Shown one piece after another: positions 43,859 through 52,375 of a stretch of 64,000 nt of DNA. The DNA is from Dokdonella_A sp966248875. GTDB taxonomy: Bacteria; Pseudomonadota; Gammaproteobacteria; Xanthomonadales; Rhodanobacteraceae. How positions within the stretch are numbered: position 1 is the first letter of the stretch; the number at the start of each line of letters is the position of its first letter. Location of the stretch: NCBI GenBank assembly GCA_966248875.1, contig CBINBI010000005.1:18072-82071 (forward strand), read 5' to 3'. Position numbers and translations under genes: made by a program. The notes below the pieces were generated by a model. It saw only the letters and a list, made by a program, of their open reading frames with translations, searched no databases and was not told where the DNA came from.

Positions 43859-44839
43859 TCAGCCACCGCGGCGGCCGTGCGCGGGCCCGCTGTGCAGCGC
43901 GCCGGGGACGCGGCGGCGTCGCGGACCACTCATCTCGTCACCTGCCGGCGCGCGCAGCACCCGCAGCATGATCGCGAGTGCCGCGCCGGCGTGGACCGCA
44001 CCGCCCGGAATCCACATGAGCAGTCCCGCGAGCTGCTGATCCTCGACCGCGCTCAGACCCTCGGGCGTGACGCCGAGTTCGGCGTAGGCGGCGTACCACG
44101 GGCTCCACGACAGTGCCATCAGCGCGCCGAGCGCGCCGCTGACGAGTGCGGTCGCGAACAGGCAGGCAATCGCGACACCGGGACGGGCCCGCATGCGGTG
44201 CTCGTCGAGCATGCTCGTCCAGAACGCGAGCGCGCTGGCGAGAAACGCAAGGTGCTGCACGACGTGCCAGCCGGAGCTCCTCAGCGCAGCGTCGAACGGT
44301 ATCGGCGCGTGCCAGGCCCAAAGCGTGATCGCCTGCAGCGACGTCGCGACGACGGGTGCGGTCAGGACGCGCCAGAATGCCGCGAACGTCGCGTTGCGCT
44401 CGATGCCGCCGGAAATCCGCCGCGCATCGAACGGCAGCGCCCAGGCGAACACGCCGAGCGGCCGCGACAGGACGAGGAGCGGCGCCGCGACGAGCATCAG
44501 GATCTCGTGCTCGAGCATGTGCGCCGCGAACGAACGCTCGCCGGCCGCGTGTAGCGGCGAAAGCAGAGCCAGCGCGAGCGCGCTCCAGCCAAGCACGAAC
44601 CACGCGAGGCGGCGGATGTGCAGCTCGCGCGCAATCGTGCGGCGCAGGATGCGCGCGATGCCGGTCGCATACAGCGCCGCCGCGACCATCAGCGGCAGCG
44701 TGACGCGCGGATCGAGCGTCCAGGTTGACTCGCCCGCCGCATGCGCGAGCGCATCGAGTGGAACTGGCGCCAGCAGAAACGCAAGCGATATTGCGACCCT
44801 GCGCGCGCGTTTCACGGAGCGCACGGCGGCACGAGCCAC
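43859..44839 (-). CDS. ctaG: Caa3-type oxidase assembly protein (CtaG family, DUF420-unrelated)
   Basis: A 326-residue multi-pass protein of the Caa3_CtaG family, used in maturing caa3-type oxidases. LSPLHAAGERSFAAHMLEHEILMLVAAPLLVLSRPL has the characteristic His-rich motif (HMxxHE-like), and LRSSGWHVVQHLAFLASALAFW and LLMWIPGGAVHAGAAL follow. It begins with a hydrophobic segment (ISLAFLLAPVPLDALA). It overlaps the preceding membrane gene by 28 bases and is the last gene of the dehydrogenase-oxidase operon. Confidence 0.88.
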   Translation of the reverse strand: MARAAVRSVKRARRVAISLAFLLAPVPLDALAHAAGESTWTLDPRVTLPLMVAAALYATGIARILRRTIARELHIRRLAWFVLGWSALALALLSPLHAAGERSFAAHMLEHEILMLVAAPLLVLSRPLGVFAWALPFDARRISGGIERNATFAAFWRVLTAPVVATSLQAITLWAWHAPIPFDAALRSSGWHVVQHLAFLASALAFWTSMLDEHRMRARPGVAIACLFATALVSGALGALMALSWSPWYAAYAELGVTPEGLSAVEDQQLAGLLMWIPGGAVHAGAALAIMLRVLRAPAGDEMSGPRRRRVPGALHSGPAHGRRGG

Positions 44840-45150
44840 GCCGCTGCGGTCTGCAGCGCGATCGCGAACAGAAACAGCACGGCTGCGAGCACGCCAAGCT
44901 CGGCGACGAAGCGGCGCGCGCCGAGATCCCGCAGTTCGGGGCCGTCACGCCGCGCACGCAGCGAGACGAGCCCGCCGCCGATCGCGAGCAGTGCCGCCGC
45001 GACGCCGATCGCAAGCCCGATGCGCCGCATGTCCGGAGCGCAGGCATAGTGCAATAGATCGGCGAGGATCTGCTGCTGTGCCGCGGCGGCGATCGCGCCG
45101 GCGACGAGGCCGCTCCACGGAGCCAGCCGCGCGAGACGCTCGTCAGCCAT
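44812..45150 (-). CDS. Small membrane protein of the oxidase operon
   Basis: A 112-residue protein with three hydrophobic segments: SGLVAGAIAAAAQQQILADLL, RRIGLAIGVAAALLAIGGGLVSL and FVAELGVLAAVLFLFAIALQTAAAW. No recognised motif is present. It overlaps subunit III by 8 bases and ctaG by 28 bases, so it is translated with them. It could be a fourth, small subunit or an assembly helper; its position, not its sequence, is the argument. Confidence 0.7.
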   Translation of the reverse strand: MADERLARLAPWSGLVAGAIAAAAQQQILADLLHYACAPDMRRIGLAIGVAAALLAIGGGLVSLRARRDGPELRDLGARRFVAELGVLAAVLFLFAIALQTAAAWLVPPCAP

Positions 45151-45757
45151 GGCCGAGCATCCTCGGCAGCCAGTAGATCAGCGCGTACAGCACCAGCCAG
45201 GTGACCACGACGAAATGCCAGTACGCGGCGTTGTCCTCGACGTCGCTGAAGCGGCGCCCGTCCAGCGGACGAGCGAACGCGAGCGCGGCGAGCACGCAGG
45301 TGTCGTAGACGTCCGTCGCGACGTGCACGGTGTGCATCAGCATCAGCGCCCAGATGATCGAGCCGTAGGCGTTGTGGTCCCAGCGCTCATTGAGAGCGCC
45401 GAACTCGAAGCCGCGGATCACGGCCAGCAGAAAGCCGACGAACACCGCGACGAGCAGCCCGATGCGCACGCCTCGCGCATCGCGCGCCTTCGCGGCGCGG
45501 CCGGCGAGCACGTTCGGAATCTCGCTCAGCACCACGACGACGGTGAACAGCGTGCCCCAGAGGAGGTCGGGCGGCCGCGACGCCGGCGGCCACGCCGGTT
45601 GCAGCGGCAGCAGGTAGAACAGCGCGCCGATGCCGAGCACGAAGGCCATGCCTTCGATCAGGATGAAGCCGAGCGTGCCCCACCAGCCGAGCGCCGCCGG
45701 GCCGAAGCCGTAATCCGGCAGGTGCGAGACATCGCCGACGACGCGCAGCGCTCTCAT
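45143..45757 (-). CDS. coxC: Cytochrome c oxidase subunit III
   Basis: A 204-residue subunit III with five to six membrane helices (LGFILIEGMAFVLGIGALFYLL, LLWGTLFTVVVVLSEIP, VRIGLLVAVFVGFLLAVIRG). The tail ALMLMHTVHVATDVYDTCVLA ... DNAAYWHFVVVTWLVLYALIYWLPR holds the family's His and Glu/Asp positions. It lacks the usual seventh helix, as in short bacterial subunits III. ATGA overlaps the coxA stop. Confidence 0.9.
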   Translation of the reverse strand: MRALRVVGDVSHLPDYGFGPAALGWWGTLGFILIEGMAFVLGIGALFYLLPLQPAWPPASRPPDLLWGTLFTVVVVLSEIPNVLAGRAAKARDARGVRIGLLVAVFVGFLLAVIRGFEFGALNERWDHNAYGSIIWALMLMHTVHVATDVYDTCVLAALAFARPLDGRRFSDVEDNAAYWHFVVVTWLVLYALIYWLPRMLGHG

Positions 45758-47655
45758 TCCGATTGCTCCGACTTGCTCGGCCAGAACCAGAACGTCAGCG
45801 CGATGGCGACCGGAATCGCGCCCCACACGACGCCCCAAGGGCTGAACACGGACCAGATGAAAAGCACCGTCAGCGCGAGCGCGGACACGAGCGGCCACAG
45901 GCTCGGCTCGGGCATCTGCCAGCGGATGCCGGGTGCGGCTTCGACGGCGGAGGTCAGCAGCACCTCGCGCTTGTCGCCCGTGGCGCCGCGGACGACCGGG
46001 ATCTCGTCCGAGTGCCACAGCGGCTCTGCCGACTGCACGATGGGCAGGTACGTGAAATTGTGCGGCGGCGGCGGCGAGGACGTCGCCCATTCGAGGTCGG
46101 GCGCCTGCCACGGATCGTCGCCGGCCCGCGCGCCGCTGCGCAGCGAGCGGATCACGTTGAACACGAACAGGAGTGCGCTGATCGCGATGAGATACGCGCC
46201 GATCGTCGCGACGAGATTCCAGAGATCCCAGCCCAGCCCCGGCGGATACGTGTAGACGCGGCGCGGCATGCCGATCAGGCCGAGGTAGTGCATCGGAAAG
46301 AACGTGACGTTGAAGCCGACGAAGAACAGCCAGAAGTTCCACTTGCCGAGCGTCTCGTCGAGCAGGCGGCCGGTGATCTTCGGAAACCAGTAGTAGAACG
46401 CGCCGAACAGCGGAAACACCGCGCCGCCGATCAGCACGTAGTGGAAATGCGCAACCACGAAATACGTGTCGTGCAGCTGCAGGTCGAGCGGCACCGACGC
46501 GACCATCACGCCGGTGAGCCCGCCGAGCACGAAGATCGCGAGAAAGCCGATCACGAACAGGAGCGGTGTCGCGAAGCGCGGCCGCCCGCTCCAGATCGTC
46601 GCGATCCAGGCGAAGATCTGCACCGCGCTCGGCAGCGCGATGGTGATGCTCGCCGCCGTGTAGAAACTGTTGCCGAGATGCGGCAGGCCGGTCGCGAACA
46701 TGTGGTGTACCCAGAGCCCGAACGCGAGAAATCCGGTCGCGATCAGCGCCAGCACCATGTACGGATACGCGAACACCGGCCGCCGCGAGAATGTCGCGAC
46801 GATCGTCGAGATCATTCCCAGCGCGGGAATGAAGATGATGTAGACCTCGGGATGCCCGAAGAACCAGAACAAGTGCTGCCACAGCAGCGCGTCACCGCCT
46901 TCGGCGACGTTGAAGAACTGCGTGCCGACCAGCCGGTCGCTTATCAGGAACGAGCTCGCCAGCATCACCGCCGGCATCGCGAAGATCACCATGAAGCTCG
47001 TGACCAGCATCGCCCACAGGAACAGCGGCATGCGGCCGAGCGTCATGCCGGGCGCGCGCTGCTTCAGGATCGTCGCCACCAGCTCCACCGCCACCGCGAG
47101 CGCGGCGACTTCGGTGAACGTGATCAGCTGCGCCCAGAAGTCGGTGCGCTTGCCGGGCGAGTACGCCGAGCTCGAAAGCGGCACATACGCGAACCAGCCT
47201 GCCTCGGGCCCGATGTCCAGCAGGAAGGCCACGAAGATCGTCACGCCGCCGCAGAGATAGATCCAGTAGCTGAACGCGTTGAGACGCGGAAACGAGATGT
47301 TCCGCGTCCCCGCCATCAGCGGCACGATGTAGACCGCGACGGCTTCCATCACCGGCACGGCGAACAGGAACATCATCGTCGAGCCGTGCATGGAGAACAG
47401 CTGGTTGTAGCGGTCCGGTCCCATCAGCCCGCTTTCGGGCCGCGCGAGCTGTGTGCGCATCGCGAGCGCGAGCAGGCCGCCCAGCACGAAGAACACCATC
47501 GCCGTGACGATGTAGCGGCGGCCGATGCGCTTGTGGTCGACCGTCATCAGCCAGCCGAGAAAGCCCGGCGGATCGGCCCAGGTCCGCGCGAGGCGCGCCT
47601 CGACGTCCGCGAGCTCGGCGGGTTGAATCGTCGGCGCGTAATGATCCGAGCTCAT
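45754..47655 (-). CDS. coxA: Heme-copper oxidase subunit I (caa3-like) with altered proton-channel residues
   Basis: The 633-residue catalytic subunit. Heme and CuB ligands are intact: MHGSTM (His90), FGHPEVYIIF (His268, Tyr272) and HHMFATG (His317, His318). The family D-channel Asp in APDMAFPRLN is replaced by Asn119 in GTRNISFPRLN, and the K-channel Lys of PTGIKIFSW is replaced by Gln346 in PSAVQIFAW. Glu270 in HPEVY is present. These changes place it with the divergent, ACO-like caa3 oxidases (such as Bradyrhizobium CoxMNOP) rather than the standard A1 type. The C-terminus is long and has extra helices (WPLVSALALTVLFIWSVFSP). It lies in the operon between subunits II and III. Confidence 0.92.
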   Translation of the reverse strand: MSSDHYAPTIQPAELADVEARLARTWADPPGFLGWLMTVDHKRIGRRYIVTAMVFFVLGGLLALAMRTQLARPESGLMGPDRYNQLFSMHGSTMMFLFAVPVMEAVAVYIVPLMAGTRNISFPRLNAFSYWIYLCGGVTIFVAFLLDIGPEAGWFAYVPLSSSAYSPGKRTDFWAQLITFTEVAALAVAVELVATILKQRAPGMTLGRMPLFLWAMLVTSFMVIFAMPAVMLASSFLISDRLVGTQFFNVAEGGDALLWQHLFWFFGHPEVYIIFIPALGMISTIVATFSRRPVFAYPYMVLALIATGFLAFGLWVHHMFATGLPHLGNSFYTAASITIALPSAVQIFAWIATIWSGRPRFATPLLFVIGFLAIFVLGGLTGVMVASVPLDLQLHDTYFVVAHFHYVLIGGAVFPLFGAFYYWFPKITGRLLDETLGKWNFWLFFVGFNVTFFPMHYLGLIGMPRRVYTYPPGLGWDLWNLVATIGAYLIAISALLFVFNVIRSLRSGARAGDDPWQAPDLEWATSSPPPPHNFTYLPIVQSAEPLWHSDEIPVVRGATGDKREVLLTSAVEAAPGIRWQMPEPSLWPLVSALALTVLFIWSVFSPWGVVWGAIPVAIALTFWFWPSKSEQSE

Positions 47656-47659
47656 CGCG

Positions 47660-48655
47660 CTACTCCAGCGACATCAGGTAATCGACCAGCCGGTCGCGCT
47701 CGGCCGCCGTCATCGGCACCGCCGGCATGTGCACGCCCGGCTTGATGCGGTTCGGATCGGCGAGCCACACGGCGAGCGCCTCGCGCGTCAGCGGCCGCGC
47801 GCCGGCGCCGAGCGTGGCGCGGCTGGCGAAATGCGTGAGATCGGGCCCGGTGCTCGCCGCAGCGTCGCTGCCGCGGATCGCATGGCACATCACGCACGGC
47901 TTCTGCACGAACAGCTGCGCACCTTCGCGTTCGCCCGCGCTCAAAGGCGGCTTCGCCGGCGCGAGATGGCGTTGCCGCCAGGCTTCGAACGCGTCCGCGC
48001 TCTCGACGCGCACGTCGAGCGCCATCCACGCGTGATCGAGCCCGCAGAACTCCGCGCACTGGCCACGGAAGCCGCCGATGCGGCGCGGCGTCACGCGCAG
48101 CGTATTGACACGGCCGGGAACGAGATCGAGCTTGCCCGCGAGATTCGGAATCCACAGGCTGTGGATCACGTCCTCGGTCCTGAGCTCGATCTCGGACGTG
48201 CGATCGACGGGCAGGTGCAGCTCGTTGGCCGTGACCAGCGTCCGGCCCGGATCGTCCGACGGATATTCGACCCGCCACCACCACTGCATGCCGGTCACGC
48301 GCACGCGCAGCACGTCCGTCGCCGGCGCGAGCAACCTGCGATCGACCAGGAAGCTCGCGATCGCGAGCACGGCGAGCCCTGCGACGACGAGCGCGATCCA
48401 GCCGTGCAGCGCGAGCGAGAGCGCCGGCTCGTGCCTCGCCTCGGCATCCGCCTCGCGCGCACGGCGCCCGCGCACGATCGCCCATGCCAGGAACAGCATC
48501 GTCAGCGCGAACATGAAACCGCAGACGCCCAGCATCAGGTGCCAGATGTCGCCGATCGTCGCGGCCTCATCGCCGGCCGGATCGAGCGCCGACTGCACGC
48601 CGGCGCAACCCGCGAGCGGCAGCGCGACGACGGCGATCCACGGTGCCGGCCTCAT
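47660..48655 (-). CDS. coxB: Heme-copper oxidase subunit II with C-terminal cytochrome c domain
   Basis: A 331-residue lipid-anchored or membrane-anchored subunit II (MRPAPWIAVVALPLAGCAGV has a lipobox-like LAGC). Two membrane helices precede the CuA domain: GMQWWWRVEYP, LVPGRVNTLRV and QCAEFCGLDHAWM, which holds both CuA Cys, the His and the Met. The C-terminal quarter is a c-type cytochrome with CVMCH and a Met ligand in PAVPM. This fused design defines caa3-type oxidases and lets the complex take electrons from a cytochrome. It overlaps the cytochrome c gene by 4 bases and ends 4 bases before coxA. Confidence 0.95.
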   Translation of the reverse strand: MRPAPWIAVVALPLAGCAGVQSALDPAGDEAATIGDIWHLMLGVCGFMFALTMLFLAWAIVRGRRAREADAEARHEPALSLALHGWIALVVAGLAVLAIASFLVDRRLLAPATDVLRVRVTGMQWWWRVEYPSDDPGRTLVTANELHLPVDRTSEIELRTEDVIHSLWIPNLAGKLDLVPGRVNTLRVTPRRIGGFRGQCAEFCGLDHAWMALDVRVESADAFEAWRQRHLAPAKPPLSAGEREGAQLFVQKPCVMCHAIRGSDAAASTGPDLTHFASRATLGAGARPLTREALAVWLADPNRIKPGVHMPAVPMTAAERDRLVDYLMSLE

Positions 48656-49227
48656 CGCTCGGGCGACACGGAATCGGCCGGCTTCGGCGGCTGCTCGGGC
48701 ACCCGCGTCAGCGGCGGCGTCACCGAGATCGTCTCGCCGCGGCTCGGCGCCGCCGCTTTCGGCACGTTGCCGGACAAGGCGCGCACGTACGCGGCGAGCT
48801 GCCAGATCTCGGCGTCCGGAATCTTGTCGCGGAAGGTCGGCATGCCGTTCGGGCGCCCCTGCGCGATGCTCGCGTGGATCTGCTCGATGCTGCCGCCGTA
48901 GCGCCACACGTCGTCCATCAGCGCCGGGCCGATGCCGCCGCCACCGTTGCCGTGGCAGCCGCTGCAGTTGAACCAGGCGAACAGGCGCTGCCCTTCGCTG
49001 ATCGCGTAGGCGTTCTTCTCGAATCCGGCGCCGTTCGAGGAACGGATCGGCGCGGGCCGGTCCTCGCCGGGATTGAGACCCGACAGCGGCGTCGCCTGCC
49101 CGGCGAGCGGCTCGACGTGCGGATCGAGATCGCGCTGCTCGCGCTGGCACGCCGCGAGCGCGATCGTGGCGCAGAATGCGGCGACGCACGCGCGTCGCGC
49201 GTCACGTGCACGGCAGTGCGAACACAT
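48652..49227 (-). CDS. c-type cytochrome linking the PQQ dehydrogenase to the oxidase
   Basis: A 191-residue exported cytochrome. The N-terminus (ACVAAFCATIALAACQRE) is a lipoprotein-type signal with a lipobox LAAC. The heme motif is NCSGCHGNGGGGIGPALMDDVW; GMPTFRDKIPDAEIWQLAAYVRAL carries the axial Met region. The sequence pattern GGGIGPALMDDVWRYGGS is common in cytochromes paired with PQQ alcohol dehydrogenases. The start overlaps the dehydrogenase stop by 26 bases, and the stop overlaps coxB by 4. It should pass electrons from PQQ to the CuA/cytochrome c subunit. Confidence 0.88.
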   Translation of the reverse strand: MCSHCRARDARRACVAAFCATIALAACQREQRDLDPHVEPLAGQATPLSGLNPGEDRPAPIRSSNGAGFEKNAYAISEGQRLFAWFNCSGCHGNGGGGIGPALMDDVWRYGGSIEQIHASIAQGRPNGMPTFRDKIPDAEIWQLAAYVRALSGNVPKAAAPSRGETISVTPPLTRVPEQPPKPADSVSPER

Positions 49228-50989
49228 AGAGCATGCCTCCCGCTTCAGTCTTCGTCGGCAGATCGGTGGTCGCGCCGACCATGCCGTTCGCGGCGGAGGT
49301 GTCGCGCGCATCAAGATGTCCGACCACGATCGCGCCGGCCCAGCCGCCGACGCCTGACAGCACCGCGACGTACTGGCGCCCGTCGGGTCCGCGGTAACTC
49401 ACCGGCTGGCCGACGATGCCGGAGCCGGTCGGGAACTGCCATCTCACCTCGCCGGTGTGCGCGTCGACGGCCTTGAACCAGCCGTCCATCGTGCCGTAGA
49501 AGACGAGATCGCCGCCCGTCGCGAGCGCCGCGCTCCAGATCGGCAGATCCTCCTCGATCTTCCACACCGGCTTGCGCGCGACCGGGTCCCACGCGAGCAG
49601 CTCGCCGCGCTTGCCGCCCGGCCCCGCGTACATGCGCGCGATGGCCCCTCCGTACGGCGTGCCCGCGATGTAATTCGCGGGCACTGTCTGCCAGTCCATG
49701 CAGAGATTGAGATGCGGAACGTAGACGAGCCCGGTGCGCGGCGAGAACGCGGACGGGTTCCAGTCCTTGCCCCCCGGCGACGCGGGGCAGATCTCGCGCA
49801 CGATCCTGCCCGTCGCGGGCTTCTTGTCCGCGGCGTAGCGCAAGCGTCCGGTGGAGAGATCGACGCCCTGGCTCGAATTGACGCTGCCGTACGCGTCCGC
49901 CGAGAGCACCTCGCCGCTTGCGCGATCGATCACATAGAAATAGCCGTTGCGCTCGGCGCGCACGAGCACCTTGCGCGTTGCGCCGCCGACCGGAAGATCA
50001 AGGAGGATGCTCTCGTTGACCGCGTCGTAGTCGTAGAGATCGTGCGGCGAGAACTGATAGAACCAGCGCGCCGCGCCGGTATCCGCATCCCGCGCGAACA
50101 GGCCCGCCGTCCATTTGTTGTCGCCGGCCCGCACTTCGGCGTTCCACGGGCTCGGATTCGAGGTGCCGTAATAGACGAGATTCGATCCGGGGTCGAACGA
50201 GATCCAGCCCCAGGCCGAGCCGCCGCCGATCTTCCACGCATCAGGCGGCCAGCTGGAGACGCCGAGATCCTTGCCGCGATCGAACGCGTAGAACGGCTTG
50301 AAGTCGGCGCCGATGAGGACATCCGCGTCGGGCCCGGTGTGGAACGCTTTCCAGACGATGTGACCGTCGCCCGCATCGAGCGCAACGAGCCAGCCGCGCA
50401 CGCCGAACTCGCCGCCCGAATTGCCGACGAGCACCTTGTCGTTGACGGCGAGCGGCGCCATCGTCAGCGACTCGCCTTTGCGGATGTCGCCGAGGTGTGT
50501 TCGCCAGATCTCGTGTCCGTCTTCAGCATCGAGCGCGATCGTGTCGCCATCGAGCGTGTTGAAGTACAGGCGCCCGTTCGCCAGCGATCCGCCGCGGTTG
50601 ACCGTGTCGCAGCAGGCGACGCCCTGTGCCGACGCGTCCGGCTTCGGTTCGTATTTCCACTTGAGCGGCGTGCCAGGCCGCGTCAGGTCCAGCGCGTACA
50701 CGATGTTCGGAAACGGCGTCACGACGTACATCGTCCCGTTCGCGACGAGCGGCGCCGCCTCCTCGCCGCGCAACGAGCCCAGCGAGAACGTCGATTCGAC
50801 GTGCAGTGTGCCGACGTTGGCGGCCGTGATCTCCGCGAGCGGGCTGTAGCGCGTGCTCGCATAGTCGCGCGCGGCGAGCGTCCACGAGCCATCGTCCTTC
50901 GCAGAGGCGGCCGGCGGAATCGACGCGATCGGCGCGGCGGCGCACGTGCCGGTGACGGCGAGCGCGAATGCCGCCCCTCGCAGCCGCAT
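49202..50989 (-). CDS. PQQ-dependent alcohol dehydrogenase with lanthanide-type active site (XoxF/ExaF-like)
   Basis: A 595-residue periplasmic quinoprotein with a signal peptide (MRLRGAAFALAVTGTCAAAP). It has the eight-blade W-motif propeller (such as DLSTGRLRYAADKKPATGRI), an adjacent-Cys pair in GVACCDTVNRGG, and the active-site segment YYGTSNPSPWNAEVRAGDNKW. PHDLYDYDAVNES contains Asp320-Tyr-Asp322; the second Asp is the residue lanthanide-dependent enzymes have where calcium enzymes (MxaF) have Ala. The metal is inferred from that residue. ATG 50989 is chosen because the signal peptide begins there; longer in-frame starts exist up to 51133. Substrate may be methanol, ethanol or a larger alcohol. 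Confidence 0.9.
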   Translation of the reverse strand: MRLRGAAFALAVTGTCAAAPIASIPPAASAKDDGSWTLAARDYASTRYSPLAEITAANVGTLHVESTFSLGSLRGEEAAPLVANGTMYVVTPFPNIVYALDLTRPGTPLKWKYEPKPDASAQGVACCDTVNRGGSLANGRLYFNTLDGDTIALDAEDGHEIWRTHLGDIRKGESLTMAPLAVNDKVLVGNSGGEFGVRGWLVALDAGDGHIVWKAFHTGPDADVLIGADFKPFYAFDRGKDLGVSSWPPDAWKIGGGSAWGWISFDPGSNLVYYGTSNPSPWNAEVRAGDNKWTAGLFARDADTGAARWFYQFSPHDLYDYDAVNESILLDLPVGGATRKVLVRAERNGYFYVIDRASGEVLSADAYGSVNSSQGVDLSTGRLRYAADKKPATGRIVREICPASPGGKDWNPSAFSPRTGLVYVPHLNLCMDWQTVPANYIAGTPYGGAIARMYAGPGGKRGELLAWDPVARKPVWKIEEDLPIWSAALATGGDLVFYGTMDGWFKAVDAHTGEVRWQFPTGSGIVGQPVSYRGPDGRQYVAVLSGVGGWAGAIVVGHLDARDTSAANGMVGATTDLPTKTEAGGMLYVFALPCT

Positions 50990-51399
50990 GCACCTGCGCA
51001 CGCCGCGCTTTGCTGGACGCCAGGCGTCCGCCGTTCCGGCGTGCGCCGTCGGCGCGGAATCGGTCGGCATCGATGGTCTCGGAAAGCGGTCGCGCCCGTT
51101 GCTGCACCAATCGTGCCGGACGCGCACCCGCATGTAAGAAGAAGAACGCGGTACGAAACCAGGTACAACTTTCCTGTGACGCGAAACTGTTGCTGGGCTC
51201 GTCGCCCATCAGCCTGCCCGGCCTCGCGCAGATCGACACACGACACAGCCGTGCGATCGGGTTGCGCGCCCGTGTACGCGGTGCCGGTGAGTCGTAGACG
51301 GATATGGAAGCCCGCAGCGGAGTTAACCCGCACTTAGCGCGCGCCGGCAGACACATCCTTTACCATCCCCTGCACCCCTGTCTTCCTGCTTGTTCCACG

Positions 51400-51597
51400 A
51401 TGAAACGTTTTCTCGCCTTCTTCGCGAGCATGAGCGCGCTCGCATCCCTGGCGGCTTGCGCCGCTCCCAACCACAGGCATGTCGACGAGCCGCGCGGCAT
51501 CGACGCCGGCAAGGTCATCGCCGTCGACCGCTGGGCGAGACGCGAGCACGCGACGGTCCTCTGGATCCATCATCCACAGACCAAGCCAGGCGACTGA
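51400..51597 (+). CDS. Small lipoprotein of unknown function
   Basis: A 65-residue protein with a lipoprotein signal peptide (MKRFLAFFASMSALASLAAC) and a lipobox LAAC at residues 17-20. The mature part is short and rich in His and Trp (VDRWARREHATVLWIHHPQ). No family recognised. The 266-base gap before it and the divergent dehydrogenase gene shows nothing firm. The protein is short, so it could be spurious, but the signal is convincing. Confidence 0.55.
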   Translation: MKRFLAFFASMSALASLAACAAPNHRHVDEPRGIDAGKVIAVDRWARREHATVLWIHHPQTKPGD

Positions 51598-51690
51598 TCC
51601 GTCGCGGCCGCGACGACGGAGGCCTGGCGCGGGTACCCGTACGCGAGCGTCCCGCCCGCCTTCAAGCCCCGCTGCCGCCGGCGTGCGCGC

Positions 51691-52215
51691 TCAATCGCCC
51701 TTGGAGATTTGCGGCGAATCGCCCACGCGCTGCTGGATGTCCTTTGCCATCTGGAGGTGCTCCTTCAACACCGGCAGCGTCTTCTGCGCGAACGCCTTCA
51801 CGTTCGTGTCCTTGCCGGTGTTCGCTTCCTTCTCGAACAGCGCCACGTCCTCTTCGTGATCGCTGACCATCAGCTTCATGTACGCCTTGTCGAACTCGGC
51901 ACCCTCCAGACTGGACAGGCGTGCCGCATCGCCCTTGTGCTCTTCCGACAGGCCCTGCGGGATCGTGACGCCGTCCTCGCGCGCCGCGGCGTTCAGCTCG
52001 TCGTTGGCCTTCGTGTGATCGGTGACCATGCGCTGGCCGAACTTCTTCACGCCGGCATCCTGCGCCTTCGTGGCGGCCATGCGACCCAAAGCGACCTCGG
52101 CGATGCCGCCCTTGGCGGCCGTGGTCGCGAACTGCATGTCGGTCTTCGGGTTCTGCGCGAAGGCAGAGCCGCACAAACACGTAAACAGCGAAACGATCGC
52201 GTAGCGGGTTTTCAC
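51691..52215 (-). CDS. DUF4142 family exported protein
   Basis: A 174-residue periplasmic helical protein. The signal peptide (KTRYAIVSLFTCLCGSAFA) is followed by the DUF4142 pattern: FATTAAKGGIAEVALGRMA, DAGVKKFGQRMVTDHTKAND and EFDKAYMKLMVSDHEEDVALFEKEA, which is ferritin-like in shape. The GTG start at 52215 has GGAGC in front and gives a typical signal peptide; longer in-frame starts reach 52308. DUF4142 proteins are often found in stress-response gene sets. A sigma-54-type promoter lies upstream (52253-52268). Confidence 0.88.
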   Translation of the reverse strand: MKTRYAIVSLFTCLCGSAFAQNPKTDMQFATTAAKGGIAEVALGRMAATKAQDAGVKKFGQRMVTDHTKANDELNAAAREDGVTIPQGLSEEHKGDAARLSSLEGAEFDKAYMKLMVSDHEEDVALFEKEANTGKDTNVKAFAQKTLPVLKEHLQMAKDIQQRVGDSPQISKGD

Positions 52216-52252
52216 GGGACTGCTCCAGTGTCGAATTGAGGCAGGCGATGCC

Positions 52253-52268
52253 AGCAACCCATGTGCCA
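52253..52268 (-). promoter_or_regulatory. Sigma-54 (-24/-12) promoter candidate for the DUF4142 gene
   Basis: On the minus strand the site reads TGGCACATGGGTTGCT, matching the consensus TGGCAC-N5-TTGCW, with 10 bases between the invariant GG and GC. The -12 element lies about 40 bases upstream of the GTG start. Confidence 0.65.
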
Positions 52269-52375
52269 GCAGGTGAAAGACGGATGGCGCGCACGAGCGC
52301 TTGCGCACGACGCGGTTCTACGCGGCGCAGGAATGTTTTTCCCCGTCGGCGCGCCGTGAGTCGCACCGCTTCGCG

